A stretch of 64,000 nt of DNA from Pectobacterium parmentieri. Lineage in GTDB: Bacteria; Pseudomonadota; Gammaproteobacteria; Enterobacterales; Enterobacteriaceae. A program made the translations under genes and the position numbers. Numbering within the stretch: the first letter of the stretch is position 1; each line of letters opens with the position of its first letter. The stretch is taken from NCBI RefSeq assembly GCF_001742145.1, contig NZ_CP015749.1, positions 930,001-994,000 on the forward strand, read 5' to 3'. The notes under the pieces are model-generated. The model worked only from the letters and a program-made list of their open reading frames with translations. It was not told the DNA's origin and ran no database searches. This document shows positions 20,100 to 28,553 of this stretch, piece after piece.

Positions 20100-21428
20100 A
20101 TGTCCGCATTTGAATTAAGCGAAGAGAATATGAACCAGACGGCGCGGCGCGATGAAAAACGTGCGGTACGCCTGGGGTGGCTACTGGTGCTTGCTGGGTT
20201 CGGCAGTTTTCTCCTGTGGGCGCTGTTTGCACCGTTGGATAAGGGCGTCATGGTGAATGGCAGCGTCGTGATTTCCGGTAATCGCAAGGTTGTACAGCAC
20301 AATCAGGGCGGCATTGTCGATAAAATTCAGGTGAAAGACGGCGATAGCGTTGAGGCTGGGCAGATCCTACTAACGCTGAATGAGGTTGATGCGCGTTCGG
20401 CGAGTGAAGGGCTGGATGGTCAGTATTTACAACTGGTGGCGCGGGAAGGTCGGTTGCTTGCTGAGCAGCAGCGCCTGAATGACATGGTGATGACGCCACG
20501 TCTGCAACCGATAGCGGAAAGACCTGAGGTGAGCGTAATTACGGCATTGCAGCGCGATTTATTGCGCAGTCGTCAGCAGTCGCTCAAGCTTGAAGCTGAG
20601 GGGATGCGTACCAGTATCGCGGGCATGGAGGCGTCGCTCAGTGCCCAGCGTCAGGTGATGTTCAGTAAGCAGAAACAGCGCGGAACGTTGGAACAACAGT
20701 TGGAAGGGTTACGTTCACTAGCAGCAGAGAACTACGTACCGCGCAATAAAATGCTGGAGAATGAACGTCTGCTGGCGCAGCTTAACGGTGATATCGCGCA
20801 ACTGGCGGGAGATATTAATCGCACCCGCCATGATATTGAGCAGCAAACGCTGCTGATCGCCCAGCGCCAGCAGGAGTACGACAAAGAGGTAAACAGCGAG
20901 CTGGCAGAGGTGCAGGCGTTGTTGAGCGATGTGGGTAGCAAGAAAGAGAAGGCTGATTTCAATCTGGCGAATATACAGATACGTGCGCCAGTTTCCGGTA
21001 CGGTGGTCGGGTTGAAAGTGTTTACGGAAGGCGGTGTGATTGCTCCGGGGCAGACGCTTCTGGAGATCGTACCGGACGACCAGCCTTTGCGAGTGGATGC
21101 GCACCTTCCCGTTGAATTGGTCGATAAAGTCTGGCCGGGGCTACCCGTTGAGCTTCAGTTTGTAGCGTTTAATCAAAGCACGACGCCGCGCGTGGCGGGG
21201 ACCGTCGAACTGCTGTCCGCCGATCGCCTGCTTGATGAGCGGGACGGTTCTCCCTATTACAGCCTACGAGTGATGGTGGATGATGAGGGGAAACGTGCGC
21301 TGGAAGGGTTGGAGATTAAACCCGGTATGCCGGTACAAGGGTTCGTCCGTACCGGAGAACGGTCGTTCGTCAATTATCTCTTTAAGCCTTTAATGGATCG
21401 CCTGCATCTGGCATTAACGGAAGAGTAA
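20100..21428 (+). CDS. prtE: Type I secretion periplasmic adaptor PrtE (HlyD family)
   Basis: A 442-residue membrane fusion protein linking PrtD to PrtF. One N-terminal transmembrane helix (about 24-43, WLLVLAGFGSFLLWALFAPL) is followed by a lipoyl half-motif. A long periplasmic coiled coil (about 105-290, rich in Q, E and L) comes next, then the second lipoyl half (IRAPVSGTVVGLKVFTEGG) and a beta-barrel domain. It begins 28 bp after prtD and ends 2 bp before prtF. Confidence 0.93.
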   Translation: MSAFELSEENMNQTARRDEKRAVRLGWLLVLAGFGSFLLWALFAPLDKGVMVNGSVVISGNRKVVQHNQGGIVDKIQVKDGDSVEAGQILLTLNEVDARSASEGLDGQYLQLVAREGRLLAEQQRLNDMVMTPRLQPIAERPEVSVITALQRDLLRSRQQSLKLEAEGMRTSIAGMEASLSAQRQVMFSKQKQRGTLEQQLEGLRSLAAENYVPRNKMLENERLLAQLNGDIAQLAGDINRTRHDIEQQTLLIAQRQQEYDKEVNSELAEVQALLSDVGSKKEKADFNLANIQIRAPVSGTVVGLKVFTEGGVIAPGQTLLEIVPDDQPLRVDAHLPVELVDKVWPGLPVELQFVAFNQSTTPRVAGTVELLSADRLLDERDGSPYYSLRVMVDDEGKRALEGLEIKPGMPVQGFVRTGERSFVNYLFKPLMDRLHLALTEE

Positions 21429-21430
21429 TC

Positions 21431-22798
21431 ATGCAAAGGATCGCGATAGTCGTGTTGTTGGGGCTGCTTTCTTCGGGTGCTAACGCATTAGGGTTACTTG
21501 ATGCCTGGGAGTTGGCGCTGCGCAATGACGCACAGTTTCGTGCTGCGGGGTTTGAGCATGCCGCAGGTCAAGAAGAGGAGACGATCGGGCGTGCTAACCT
21601 GCTCCCCAACCTCCAATATGGCTATAGTGCTAATCGTAGCCATTCTACAGTCACCCAAACGGATAATTTCAACAATAACACGCTAAAACGTGATTATAAC
21701 AGCTACACGTCGACGCTATCGCTGCGTCAACCGTTGCTGGATTATGCGGCCTGGGCGCGTTATCAGCAGGGCGTTGCCCGCACACTGATGGCCGATCAGC
21801 GTTTTCGCGATCGTAGTCAGGATCTCATGGTACGGTTATACAAAGCCTGGAGCAGTGCGCTGTTGGCGCAGGAAAAACTACAACTGCTGGATGCGCAGCA
21901 GCGAGCCTATCAGGAGCAGTTGGCGCTGAATAAACGTCTACTGCTGGCAGGCGAAGGTACGTTAACGGATGTGCGGGAGACGGAGGCGCGTTTTACGCTG
22001 ACTGAAGCACAGCGCATTGAACAGCAGGATAATCTGGATTCTGCGATCGTCGATCTGGAGAATATGACGGGCGCGGCGCTGGATATCACGGCGCTATATC
22101 CTCTAACGCTCACGCAACTGCCGTCTACGGAATCAGCCAGGCAGACGCTGGCGCAGTGGCGCGATCTTGCTGTGCAGCACAACGCCAAACTGGCGACGCA
22201 GCGAGAAGGGCTGGCGGTCAGCCATTATGAAATCGAACGCAGTCGCGCTGGCCATTTACCTACGCTGTCGCTGGTGGCATCGTCGCGCAATAGTCGTTCG
22301 GAAAGTGAATACAACTACAATCAGAAATACGACACGCAGAGCGTCGGTTTGCAACTGAATGTCCCGCTTTACTCCGGTGGTTCCGTTTCGGCATCCATGC
22401 GGCAAGCGGCAGCAGAATATCAGCAAAGTCAGGCAGAGTTGGACGATCAAACCAAGTCCACGCTGGCAGAATTGAAAAAATATTACAATTTGTACAATAA
22501 CGGCTCGGCGAAAATTAACGCTTGGCAAATGACGGCCTCGTCGGCACAAGAAGCTGTCAAGGCCACACGATTGAGTGTCGTGGGCGGTGAACGCATTAAT
22601 CTGGATATTCTGCTGGCCGAACAGGATTGGTATAACGCCCGACGAGAGCTGGCGGAAGCGAAATATAGTTGGCTTCAGGCATGGCTATTACTGCGCTATA
22701 CGGCTGGTACGCTGAACGAGAAAGATATTCTGGAACTGGCAGCCTGGTTTCAGCCAGCGACGAATTCTTTAGACACTCATAAAGGTATGAAAAACTAA
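21431..22798 (+). CDS. prtF: Type I secretion outer-membrane channel PrtF (TolC family)
   Basis: A 455-residue outer-membrane factor forming the exit duct of the protease exporter. A signal peptide (ends near NALG-LLDAW) precedes two internally repeated TolC-type halves with long helical coiled coils (AQEKLQLLDAQQRAYQEQL and the later TLAELKKYYNLYNNG). NVPLYSGG is a typical TolC-family strand motif. It follows prtE after 2 bp, so is translationally close-coupled, and ends the operon. Confidence 0.93.
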   Translation: MQRIAIVVLLGLLSSGANALGLLDAWELALRNDAQFRAAGFEHAAGQEEETIGRANLLPNLQYGYSANRSHSTVTQTDNFNNNTLKRDYNSYTSTLSLRQPLLDYAAWARYQQGVARTLMADQRFRDRSQDLMVRLYKAWSSALLAQEKLQLLDAQQRAYQEQLALNKRLLLAGEGTLTDVRETEARFTLTEAQRIEQQDNLDSAIVDLENMTGAALDITALYPLTLTQLPSTESARQTLAQWRDLAVQHNAKLATQREGLAVSHYEIERSRAGHLPTLSLVASSRNSRSESEYNYNQKYDTQSVGLQLNVPLYSGGSVSASMRQAAAEYQQSQAELDDQTKSTLAELKKYYNLYNNGSAKINAWQMTASSAQEAVKATRLSVVGGERINLDILLAEQDWYNARRELAEAKYSWLQAWLLLRYTAGTLNEKDILELAAWFQPATNSLDTHKGMKN

Positions 22799-22809
22799 AA
22801 CAGATGATA

Positions 22810-22842
22810 AAAATCATACTCGATAAAGGAGTATGATTTTCG
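22810..22842 (+). terminator. Terminator of the prt operon
   Basis: AAAATCATAC (22810-22819) pairs perfectly with GTATGATTTT (22831-22840), with the stem ending in TTTT. Located 12 bp beyond prtF. Confidence 0.75.
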
Positions 22843-22950
22843 CGTGGACGTAAAATTAGCACGAGTCTGGTGTGGATACTGACGCCTATGTATGGTGAAT
22901 ATAAATGGTTCAATTCTGTGGGATATTGTGCCTTAGCCATACTTAAACTC

Positions 22951-22960
22951 CTTTAAAATC
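22951..22960 (+). promoter_or_regulatory. CTTTAAAATC motif ahead of the lysis cassette
   Basis: CTTTAAAATC lies 55 bp before the holin start. The same ten bases recur at 28171-28180, 53 bp before the tail chaperone start, and CTTTACAAT occurs at 34185, ahead of gpW. No consensus -35 box stands at the proper distance, so an activator-dependent tailocin promoter is possible. Confidence 0.4.
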
Positions 22961-23014
22961 ATCAAATCTCTTCATTTTGCATAATGGCCTCCATTCTTAT
23001 CAGGAGGCTTTATC

Positions 23015-23344
23015 GTGAAACAAATCAAAAAACCACGTCTTACCGGCTGGATCGTGACATCGGCTTTTCTCTTTGCTGTTATCGGGCTGATTTCACCACA
23101 ACAGCTTCCCGTCACCGTCTATAAACTCTCGCTTATCTCACTCGCCGCCGTATTAGGTTATTGGCTGGATCGTTCACTATTTCCTAAAGCTCGCCCCGGT
23201 TTATTCCTCGAACAAGGCGATGAACCTGTACCGCGTGGACGCTTTCCTGTTCGGGATGGTCACCACACTGTATTTGCCGCTGCAATGTTACGACGAGCGC
23301 TGATTGTGTCAGCCGTTTGCATCGGCGTAGCGATGGGGCTGTGA
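23015..23344 (+). CDS. Putative tailocin holin
   Basis: A 109-residue membrane protein with hydrophobic segments near 11-27, 36-48 and 96-109, and a polar loop between the second and third. First gene of the lysis cassette, 2 bp before the transglycosylase gene. Resembles the Mu-type putative holin family by size, topology and position. It should permeabilise the inner membrane for release of tailocin particles. AGGAGG lies ahead of the ATG. Confidence 0.75.
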   Translation: MKQIKKPRLTGWIVTSAFLFAVIGLISPQQLPVTVYKLSLISLAAVLGYWLDRSLFPKARPGLFLEQGDEPVPRGRFPVRDGHHTVFAAAMLRRALIVSAVCIGVAMGL

Positions 23345-23345
23345 T

Positions 23346-23957
23346 ATGCGACATCTCCTTATCACTCTGCTTCTTAGTTCCCTGTTTTTTAGCGCTACGG
23401 TCTGCGCTGACACGGTCCCCCGTGCTGCGCAGGCGTACCGCAGTGATGTGATCCGCAGCGCACGGCTGGATTGGGGCATGAATGCCCCGATTGCTGATTT
23501 TGCGGCGCAGTTGCATCAGGAAAGCGGCTGGAATCCTCGGGCTGTTTCACCCGTCGGTGCGCAGGGGCTGGCGCAGTTTATGCCGACCACCGCCGACTGG
23601 TTTAGCGGTATTGTTCCTGAACTTCGCGCCAATCAACCGTTTAATCCCGCCTGGGCTATCCGTGCTCTGACGGGCTACGATCGCTGGCTGTGGACAAGAA
23701 TCAGTGCCAGTAATGACTGTGAACGAATGGCAATGACCTTGTCGTCCTACAACGGCGGGCTTGGCTGGTTACAGCGTGATAAGCAGCGTGCGAAGATCGC
23801 TGAGAAGGATATCCTTCGCTGGTTCGGCCATGTGGAAACCGTCAATGCTGGGCGCAGCGCTGCCAACTGGCGTGAGAACCGCCATTATCCCGATCGCATT
23901 TTGCATCAACTAGCACCTCGTTATTTGAGTTGGGGGAGGGCGACCTGTGTGGAATAG
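23346..23957 (+). CDS. Lytic transglycosylase (endolysin), SLT fold
   Basis: A 203-residue protein with an N-terminal signal peptide (LFFSATVCADT). The lysozyme-like SLT domain has catalytic glutamate in HQESGWNPRAVSPVGAQGLAQ (ES motif, then GAQGLAQFMP) and the later SSYNGGLGW. It cleaves glycan strands during cell lysis. The signal peptide suggests Sec export, so the holin may not be needed for its passage. It overlaps the Rz-like gene by 11 bp. Confidence 0.85.
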   Translation: MRHLLITLLLSSLFFSATVCADTVPRAAQAYRSDVIRSARLDWGMNAPIADFAAQLHQESGWNPRAVSPVGAQGLAQFMPTTADWFSGIVPELRANQPFNPAWAIRALTGYDRWLWTRISASNDCERMAMTLSSYNGGLGWLQRDKQRAKIAEKDILRWFGHVETVNAGRSAANWRENRHYPDRILHQLAPRYLSWGRATCVE

Positions 23958-24621
23958 TCTGTTTCTCAATAGCCTGAAATCCCTTTTTTCTCCACGTGTG
24001 GTCACCGCCCTGATTGCCGTTGTGTTGCTATTTACGGTCTATCTGACCGGCCGTAATCAGGGTTATCAACTAGCGCAAGCGCAGGGGGACATGGCATTGG
24101 CGAAGCAGCAGGCGGCATTCAACTTGCTACAGCAGCAGCAGGCCGAAACTCAGAATCAGCGATTACGTGCGGCGGCGGAGCAATACCAGCAGCAGGTAGC
24201 GCATGGGAACCAACTCGAACAGCGCTATATAGTTGCGCGCCAAAAACTGGCGGCGGATAACGCCGCTCTGCAACGGAGAATTGACCATGTTACTCAGCAA
24301 TATATTGACGAGAAAGGCAAAGTTCAGCCTATGCAGTGCGTGTTTACTCGTGGCTTCGTGCAGCACTACAACGCCGCGTTCGGTCTGTCTGCTGGCGGTG
24401 CCTCAGATATTACCGCCGCTACCCGCCGCCCTGGCACAGCGTCCGGTTTCGGCGCAACCGCTGACACCGAATTACAGCCTTCAGGCGTCTCCCAGCGCGA
24501 TATTCTCGCCAACATCAGCGACAACGGAGAGCGCTATCAAGCATTAAGTGCGCAGGTTAATGCGTTGTTGGACTACATCGAAGCGTTACAACCGACAGGG
24601 GAGGTAACACGTGAAGATTGA
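23947..24621 (+). CDS. Rz-like inner-membrane spanin
   Basis: A 224-residue type II membrane protein. A single N-terminal transmembrane helix (about 18-32, VVTALIAVVLLFTVYL) is followed by a long glutamine-rich coiled coil (about 38-120). The C-terminal half is low-complexity and partly shaped by the overlapping Rz1 frame. With the nested outer-membrane lipoprotein it would fuse inner and outer membranes at lysis. GTG at 23947 is used; the first codons overlap the transglycosylase gene. Confidence 0.75.
   Translation: MWNSLFLNSLKSLFSPRVVTALIAVVLLFTVYLTGRNQGYQLAQAQGDMALAKQQAAFNLLQQQQAETQNQRLRAAAEQYQQQVAHGNQLEQRYIVARQKLAADNAALQRRIDHVTQQYIDEKGKVQPMQCVFTRGFVQHYNAAFGLSAGGASDITAATRRPGTASGFGATADTELQPSGVSQRDILANISDNGERYQALSAQVNALLDYIEALQPTGEVTRED
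24287..24547 (+). CDS. Nested Rz1-like outer-membrane spanin lipoprotein
   Basis: An 86-residue product encoded entirely inside the Rz-like gene in another frame. A signal sequence ends in a lipobox, LVASC, with lipidated C25. The mature part is proline-rich (PQILPPLPAALAQRP). GGAGA lies 7-8 bp before the ATG at 24287. Embedded Rz/Rz1 pairs are well known in lambda-like phages. The match of lipobox, proline content and nesting makes this real rather than a shadow frame. Confidence 0.78.
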   Translation: MLLSNILTRKAKFSLCSACLLVASCSTTTPRSVCLLAVPQILPPLPAALAQRPVSAQPLTPNYSLQASPSAIFSPTSATTESAIKH

Positions 24622-24940
24622 AGTGGAGTTTTGGTCGCTGGTCGGTCTGCTGTTGTCGTTTATGAGCTTCCTGTTTGCCGCTGGTCGGATTCTACTCATC
24701 CAGATTGAAAAGCGGCTGAACGAGCGTTTTGCTGCACTGGAAAGTGCTCGCCAAAAGAGCGAACAAGGGTGGACGCGGCTGGAGCGCGAGTTTCTGGAGT
24801 TCCGTGCTGATTTACCGCTGATTTACGTGCGTCGCGAGGACTACATCCGTGGTCAGACGGTAATTGAAGCCAAACTGGATGCGCTTTACAACAAGCTGGA
24901 GCTAGTGCAGCAACGGTATTCGGGAGGAAATCATGGCTGA
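24611..24940 (+). CDS. DUF2730 protein (Mu gp25-like)
   Basis: A 109-residue protein with an N-terminal membrane segment (WSLVGLLLSFMSFLFAAGRILL) and a coiled-coil tail ending in LDALYNKLELVQ. GTG start at 24611 inside the end of the Rz-like gene. Family and position match Mu gp25, of unknown function, which follows the lysis genes. It overlaps the next gene by 8 bp. Confidence 0.75.
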   Translation: MKIEVEFWSLVGLLLSFMSFLFAAGRILLIQIEKRLNERFAALESARQKSEQGWTRLEREFLEFRADLPLIYVRREDYIRGQTVIEAKLDALYNKLELVQQRYSGGNHG

Positions 24941-25244
24941 TACGCAGGGTATCCGACAGGAATCGATGCGCTGGCATTTGCTCATCGCATTAAATAAAAC
25001 GCGTCCTTATACGGCGAATGAAATGTTCCTGCTAGCCGTGATGCAGCGGCTGTATGTTGATGCCTCAGAGCCGGAGTTGCGTCAGGCGCTGGATTACTTG
25101 GCCGATCGCAAGATGGCGATATTAACTAAAGAGATGGAAGGTGTCTGGCTGGCGAACCTAACCCGCCTGGGTGTGGATGTCGTGGAATATGCAGTTGACT
25201 GTATGGTTGGCATCGCCCGACCGGAAAAATACTGGGATCGGTGA
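24933..25244 (+). CDS. Small winged-helix-like protein (Mu gp26-like)
   Basis: A 103-residue protein without membrane segments. The helical middle (NEMFLLAVMQRLYVDASEPELRQALDYLADRKMAIL) looks like a winged-helix domain of the type annotated in Mu gp26 homologues. Role unknown; in Mu the next gene is the small terminase. It is the last gene before a strong terminator and the head-module gap. Confidence 0.65.
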   Translation: MADTQGIRQESMRWHLLIALNKTRPYTANEMFLLAVMQRLYVDASEPELRQALDYLADRKMAILTKEMEGVWLANLTRLGVDVVEYAVDCMVGIARPEKYWDR

Positions 25245-25302
25245 GTCGTAACGCTGGTTTTTCTTCTGCACGTTCTCTTTATCTGTGTCGTCATCTTCCT
25301 TT

Positions 25303-25333
25303 ACGCCAGCACGGTTGTGTTGGCGTTTTTTTT
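25303..25333 (+). terminator. Strong terminator ending the lysis cassette
   Basis: ACGCCAGCAC (25303-25312) pairs with GTGTTGGCGT (25317-25326) with one G-T pair and a GGTT loop. Eight T residues end the structure. It separates lysis genes from the structural genes that begin at 25488. Confidence 0.88.
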
Positions 25334-25487
25334 ATCTAAATAATTTTATATTTCATGTAATTAGACGTTTTTTCCAATAAAACCTGTCGCTGTTTTTTTC
25401 TAAAACAGATTAAAAGCCGCCGCCAACCGTTATCCGGATACTAGCGCCATCAAAACAGGGCAGCACCAACACAGCGGGTGAAAGGAT

Positions 25488-25955
25488 ATGAATACCAAAC
25501 CAATTATCGATGCGGTGATAGCCCGCCTTCAGCAGTATTTACCCGCGCGGCGGATCGCTTCCTGTCCAGAAAGTATTCTGATCGGGCCAGACTTCCTGAC
25601 ACCTGGAGATGTGCTGGTGGGATATCGCGGCTCCGAGTTTTCCGCACCGGAAGACGTGGATTCTCCGGTTCAGACGCAGCGACCTCAACTGATGGTTGCC
25701 GTGTTGCTGCCGAAGCTAGATGGCGAAGAGGGCGTGCTGGCCACGCTCGATACCATTCGTCAGGCGCTGGGAGGATACCGACTGCCTGACTGTCATCGCG
25801 GCATCCGGTTAGTACGTGACCGCTACGTTGGTTACACCGAAGGACGCTGGCATTACGTCATCGATTGCACTACAGAAACCCTTTTTATCGAAGGCCGCGA
25901 GCAGACGGATGATCCGCTGCTTACCACGGTTAATTATGAGGAGAAAGACGCATGA
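25488..25955 (+). CDS. Tail terminator-type protein (Mu Gp37 family)
   Basis: A 155-residue protein matching the Gp37/DUF1834 family by length and position just before a DUF2635 gene and the sheath. Predicted to cap or terminate the tail tube. It is the first structural gene, behind GAAAGGA. Overlaps DUF2635 by 4 bp (ATGA). In Mu it follows the head genes, which are missing here. Confidence 0.78.
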   Translation: MNTKPIIDAVIARLQQYLPARRIASCPESILIGPDFLTPGDVLVGYRGSEFSAPEDVDSPVQTQRPQLMVAVLLPKLDGEEGVLATLDTIRQALGGYRLPDCHRGIRLVRDRYVGYTEGRWHYVIDCTTETLFIEGREQTDDPLLTTVNYEEKDA

Positions 25956-26149
25956 AATACCGCTATACCGGCCCCGCCAGCGGAGTCACGCTGGCAGATG
26001 GTCAGGAAATTCTGCTTTGGCCCGCTCAGGTAACTGAACTGCCAGCAGATCATGAGTACGTGAAAACGCTGATCGCGCTGGGCTATTTGTTGCCTGTCGT
26101 GGGTCAGATTCTGGCTGATAGCGCAACGGAGGTGACCCTTGGCCGCTAA
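25952..26149 (+). CDS. DUF2635 protein (Mu gp38-like)
   Basis: A 65-residue protein with the family pattern (MKYRYTGPASGVTLADGQ, then LWPAQVTELPADHEYVKTLIALGYLLP). Always found between Gp37 and the sheath in Mu-type tails; function unknown. Overlaps neighbours on both sides, so coupled translation is likely. Confidence 0.8.
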   Translation: MKYRYTGPASGVTLADGQEILLWPAQVTELPADHEYVKTLIALGYLLPVVGQILADSATEVTLGR

Positions 26150-27566
26150 TTATTTACACGGTGTAGAAACGATTGAAGTTGAAACGGGTGCTCGTCCGGT
26201 GAAAACCGTCAAGTCGGCGGTAATTGGGTTGATTGGTACGGCACCGCAGGGAGCGGTAAATGACGTCACGCTGTGCCTGTCCGAAAAAGATGCGGCGCAG
26301 TTTGGTAACCAGTTCGGCGGTTATACCATCCCACAGGCGCTGGATGCGATTTACGATCATGGAGCAGGCACCGTACTGGTGATCAACGTGCTGGATCCGG
26401 CGAAACACAAATCCTCTGTGAGCGCGGAAAAAGTCACGTTTGATAAAGCAACGGGGACGGCGCAACTGGCTAACCGCGCTATCGCCAAGTTGGTACTGAC
26501 TGCGGCAGAAGGTGGTGAGCCGTTTGTTGAAGGTCAGGATTATACGCAAGATGCTCAAACCGGTGTACTGAAAAACTTGGGTAAAAATATCGATGTTGCT
26601 GCCGTGGTCAGTGCGTCTTATGACTTTGCTGATGTCACGAAAGTGACTGCCGCTGACATCATTGGCAGCATCAACGCCGCGGGCAAACGCACCGGTATGA
26701 AGCTGCTGAACGATACCTACAATCTGTACGGCTTCTTCGCCAAAATTCTGATTTCTCCGGTGTTCTGTACGCAAAACAGCGTAACGACCGAACTGATCTC
26801 GTTGGCGGACAAACTGGGCGCGATTGCCTACATCGATGCGCCAATCGGTACCACCTTTGCACAGGCGCTGAGCGGTCGTGGCCCGGAAGGCACGATCAAT
26901 TTCAACACCAGCTCTGAACGCGCTCGTCTGTGTTATCCGCACGTAAAAGTATACGACGCAGAAACCAACGGCGAACGCTTGGAGCCGCTGTCGGCGCGTG
27001 CCGCTGGTCTGCGTGCCAAAGTCGATCTGGAGAAAGGTTTCTGGTGGTCATCATCCAATCAGGAAATCAAAGGGATCACCGGCGTAGAGCGCCAATTGTC
27101 TGCGATGATTGACGATCCGCAGAGTGAAGTGAACCTGCTGAACGAGCAGGGCATTAGCACTATCTTTAATAGCTACGGTTCCGGCCTGCGCCTGTGGGGC
27201 AACCGCACCGCAGCCTGGCCAACCGTGACGCACATGAAGAACTTTGAAAACGTGCGTCGTACTGGTGATGTGATTAACGAATCTATCCGCTACTTCAGCC
27301 AACAATACATTGACATGCCGATCAATCAGGCGTTGATCGATGCTCTGGTGGAATCGGTTAACGCCTACGGCCGCAAGCTGATCGGTGACGGCGCGCTGTT
27401 GGGTTTCAAATGCTGGTTCGATGCCGCTCGTAACGAGCAAACCGAGCTGGCGGCAGGGCACCTGTTGCTTAACTACAAATTCACTCCGCCGCCACCGCTT
27501 GAACGTCTGACCTTTGAGACGGAAATCACCTCGGAATACCTGGTAACGCTGGAGGGCACTAACTGA
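26139..27566 (+). CDS. Contractile tail sheath protein
   Basis: A 475-residue protein homologous to sheath proteins of Mu (gpL) and P2 (FI). Motifs include GVETIEVETGARPVKTVKSAVIGLIGTAP at the N-terminus and SARAAGLRAKVDLEKGFWWSSSNQEIKGI in the C-terminal, best-conserved domain. Begins with TTG at 26139 behind GGAGGTGA. It forms the outer sleeve that contracts to drive the tube through the target envelope. Shares one base with the tube gene. Confidence 0.93.
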   Translation: MAANYLHGVETIEVETGARPVKTVKSAVIGLIGTAPQGAVNDVTLCLSEKDAAQFGNQFGGYTIPQALDAIYDHGAGTVLVINVLDPAKHKSSVSAEKVTFDKATGTAQLANRAIAKLVLTAAEGGEPFVEGQDYTQDAQTGVLKNLGKNIDVAAVVSASYDFADVTKVTAADIIGSINAAGKRTGMKLLNDTYNLYGFFAKILISPVFCTQNSVTTELISLADKLGAIAYIDAPIGTTFAQALSGRGPEGTINFNTSSERARLCYPHVKVYDAETNGERLEPLSARAAGLRAKVDLEKGFWWSSSNQEIKGITGVERQLSAMIDDPQSEVNLLNEQGISTIFNSYGSGLRLWGNRTAAWPTVTHMKNFENVRRTGDVINESIRYFSQQYIDMPINQALIDALVESVNAYGRKLIGDGALLGFKCWFDAARNEQTELAAGHLLLNYKFTPPPPLERLTFETEITSEYLVTLEGTN

Positions 27567-28090
27567 TGGCCGGGAAAATTGAAGTAAACCGTATCACCAA
27601 CGCCAACATCTACATCAACGGTACCAACCTGTTGGGGCGTGCACAGGAAATCAAACTGCCGGATGTCTCGATGATCATGCAGGAGCACAAGGCGTTGGGT
27701 ATGGTCGGCAAGATCGAACTGCCTGCGGGTTTCGACAAGCTGGAAGGCGAGATCAAATGGAACTCCTTCTATCGCGAAGCGATGCTGGCAGCGGCGAATC
27801 CGTACCAATCGCTGGCGTTGCAGTGTCGCTCCAGCGTGGAACGCTATGGTTCCCAGGGTCGTATCGAGGAAGTGCCGCTGGTGACGTACATGACCATTAT
27901 GTTTAAAAAGAATCCGTTGGGGACGTTCAAACAGCACGAAAACCCGGATTTCAGCAGCGCGTTCAACTGCACCTACATCAAGCAGGTGATGAACGGGGAA
28001 GACCTGCTAGAGTTGGATTACATGTCCAACATTTTCATGGTGGGCGGCGTGGATCAACTGAATAGCTACCGCGCCAATATCGGCGGTTAA
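27566..28090 (+). CDS. Tail tube protein
   Basis: A 174-residue protein of the phage major tail tube family (P2 FII type): MAGKIEVNRITNANIYINGTNLLGRAQEIKLPD at the N-terminus and a later FNCTYIKQVMNGEDLLELD. It polymerises into the inner tube inside the sheath. The start overlaps the sheath stop. Followed by a perfect 11-bp hairpin. Confidence 0.92.
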   Translation: MAGKIEVNRITNANIYINGTNLLGRAQEIKLPDVSMIMQEHKALGMVGKIELPAGFDKLEGEIKWNSFYREAMLAAANPYQSLALQCRSSVERYGSQGRIEEVPLVTYMTIMFKKNPLGTFKQHENPDFSSAFNCTYIKQVMNGEDLLELDYMSNIFMVGGVDQLNSYRANIGG

Positions 28091-28116
28091 TTCGGTCGTT
28101 ATTGATTAAGGTTGGT

Positions 28117-28142
28117 AAGAAAGGGGCTTCGGCCCCTTTCTT
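28117..28142 (+). terminator. Hairpin after tube gene
   Basis: AAGAAAGGGGC (28117-28127) and GCCCCTTTCTT (28132-28142) form an 11-bp stem with a TTCG tetraloop. Likely terminates most sheath/tube transcripts. Confidence 0.75.
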
Positions 28143-28170
28143 ATGCTCGCCAGTTTCGTTTTCTAATTTG

Positions 28171-28180
28171 CTTTAAAATC
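28171..28180 (+). promoter_or_regulatory. CTTTAAAATC motif ahead of tail chaperone
   Basis: Identical ten bases to 22951-22960 at nearly the same distance from the next start codon (53 versus 55 bp), placed after a terminator. Candidate -10 or activator-linked element of a shared tailocin promoter class. Confidence 0.4.
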
Positions 28181-28232
28181 CTTATTCCTTGCAGCACGCG
28201 ATACTGCTCCCGACATTTACTAAGGAGCTGTT

Positions 28233-28553
28233 ATGCACACTGAAACCTATTCTCTGCAATTCCCTTATACCACCTCTGCCGGTCAACGTGTGGAGTCCAT
28301 TTCATTCAAGCGTCTGAAAGTAAAAGATATCAAAGCGGTGAAAAAAATCAGCGATGATCCAAGCAACTGGGACGACGCCCTGTTGTCGCGCATGACTGGT
28401 CTGGTGCCGGAAGACATCGATGAGATGGATGCGCAGGACTACATGGCGCTGCAAAAACGATTTCAGCAATTACTTGGGTTGGATAACTCAGCCAGCGCTG
28501 CTGTGGAAAGCGCAAGCTCTGCTGGCGAGGTGGTTTCGCTTTCAGCCGAGTGA
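28233..28553 (+). CDS. Tail assembly chaperone (Mu gp41 family)
   Basis: A 106-residue cytosolic protein of the phage tail assembly chaperone family (FPYTTSAGQRVESISFKRLKVKDIKAVKKI, then MTGLVPEDIDEMDAQDYMALQKRFQQLLG). It binds the tape measure during tail assembly. In Mu the long form arises by a -2 ribosomal frameshift; here a second frame continues past this stop in exactly the -2/+1 register. Confidence 0.85.
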   Translation: MHTETYSLQFPYTTSAGQRVESISFKRLKVKDIKAVKKISDDPSNWDDALLSRMTGLVPEDIDEMDAQDYMALQKRFQQLLGLDNSASAAVESASSAGEVVSLSAE

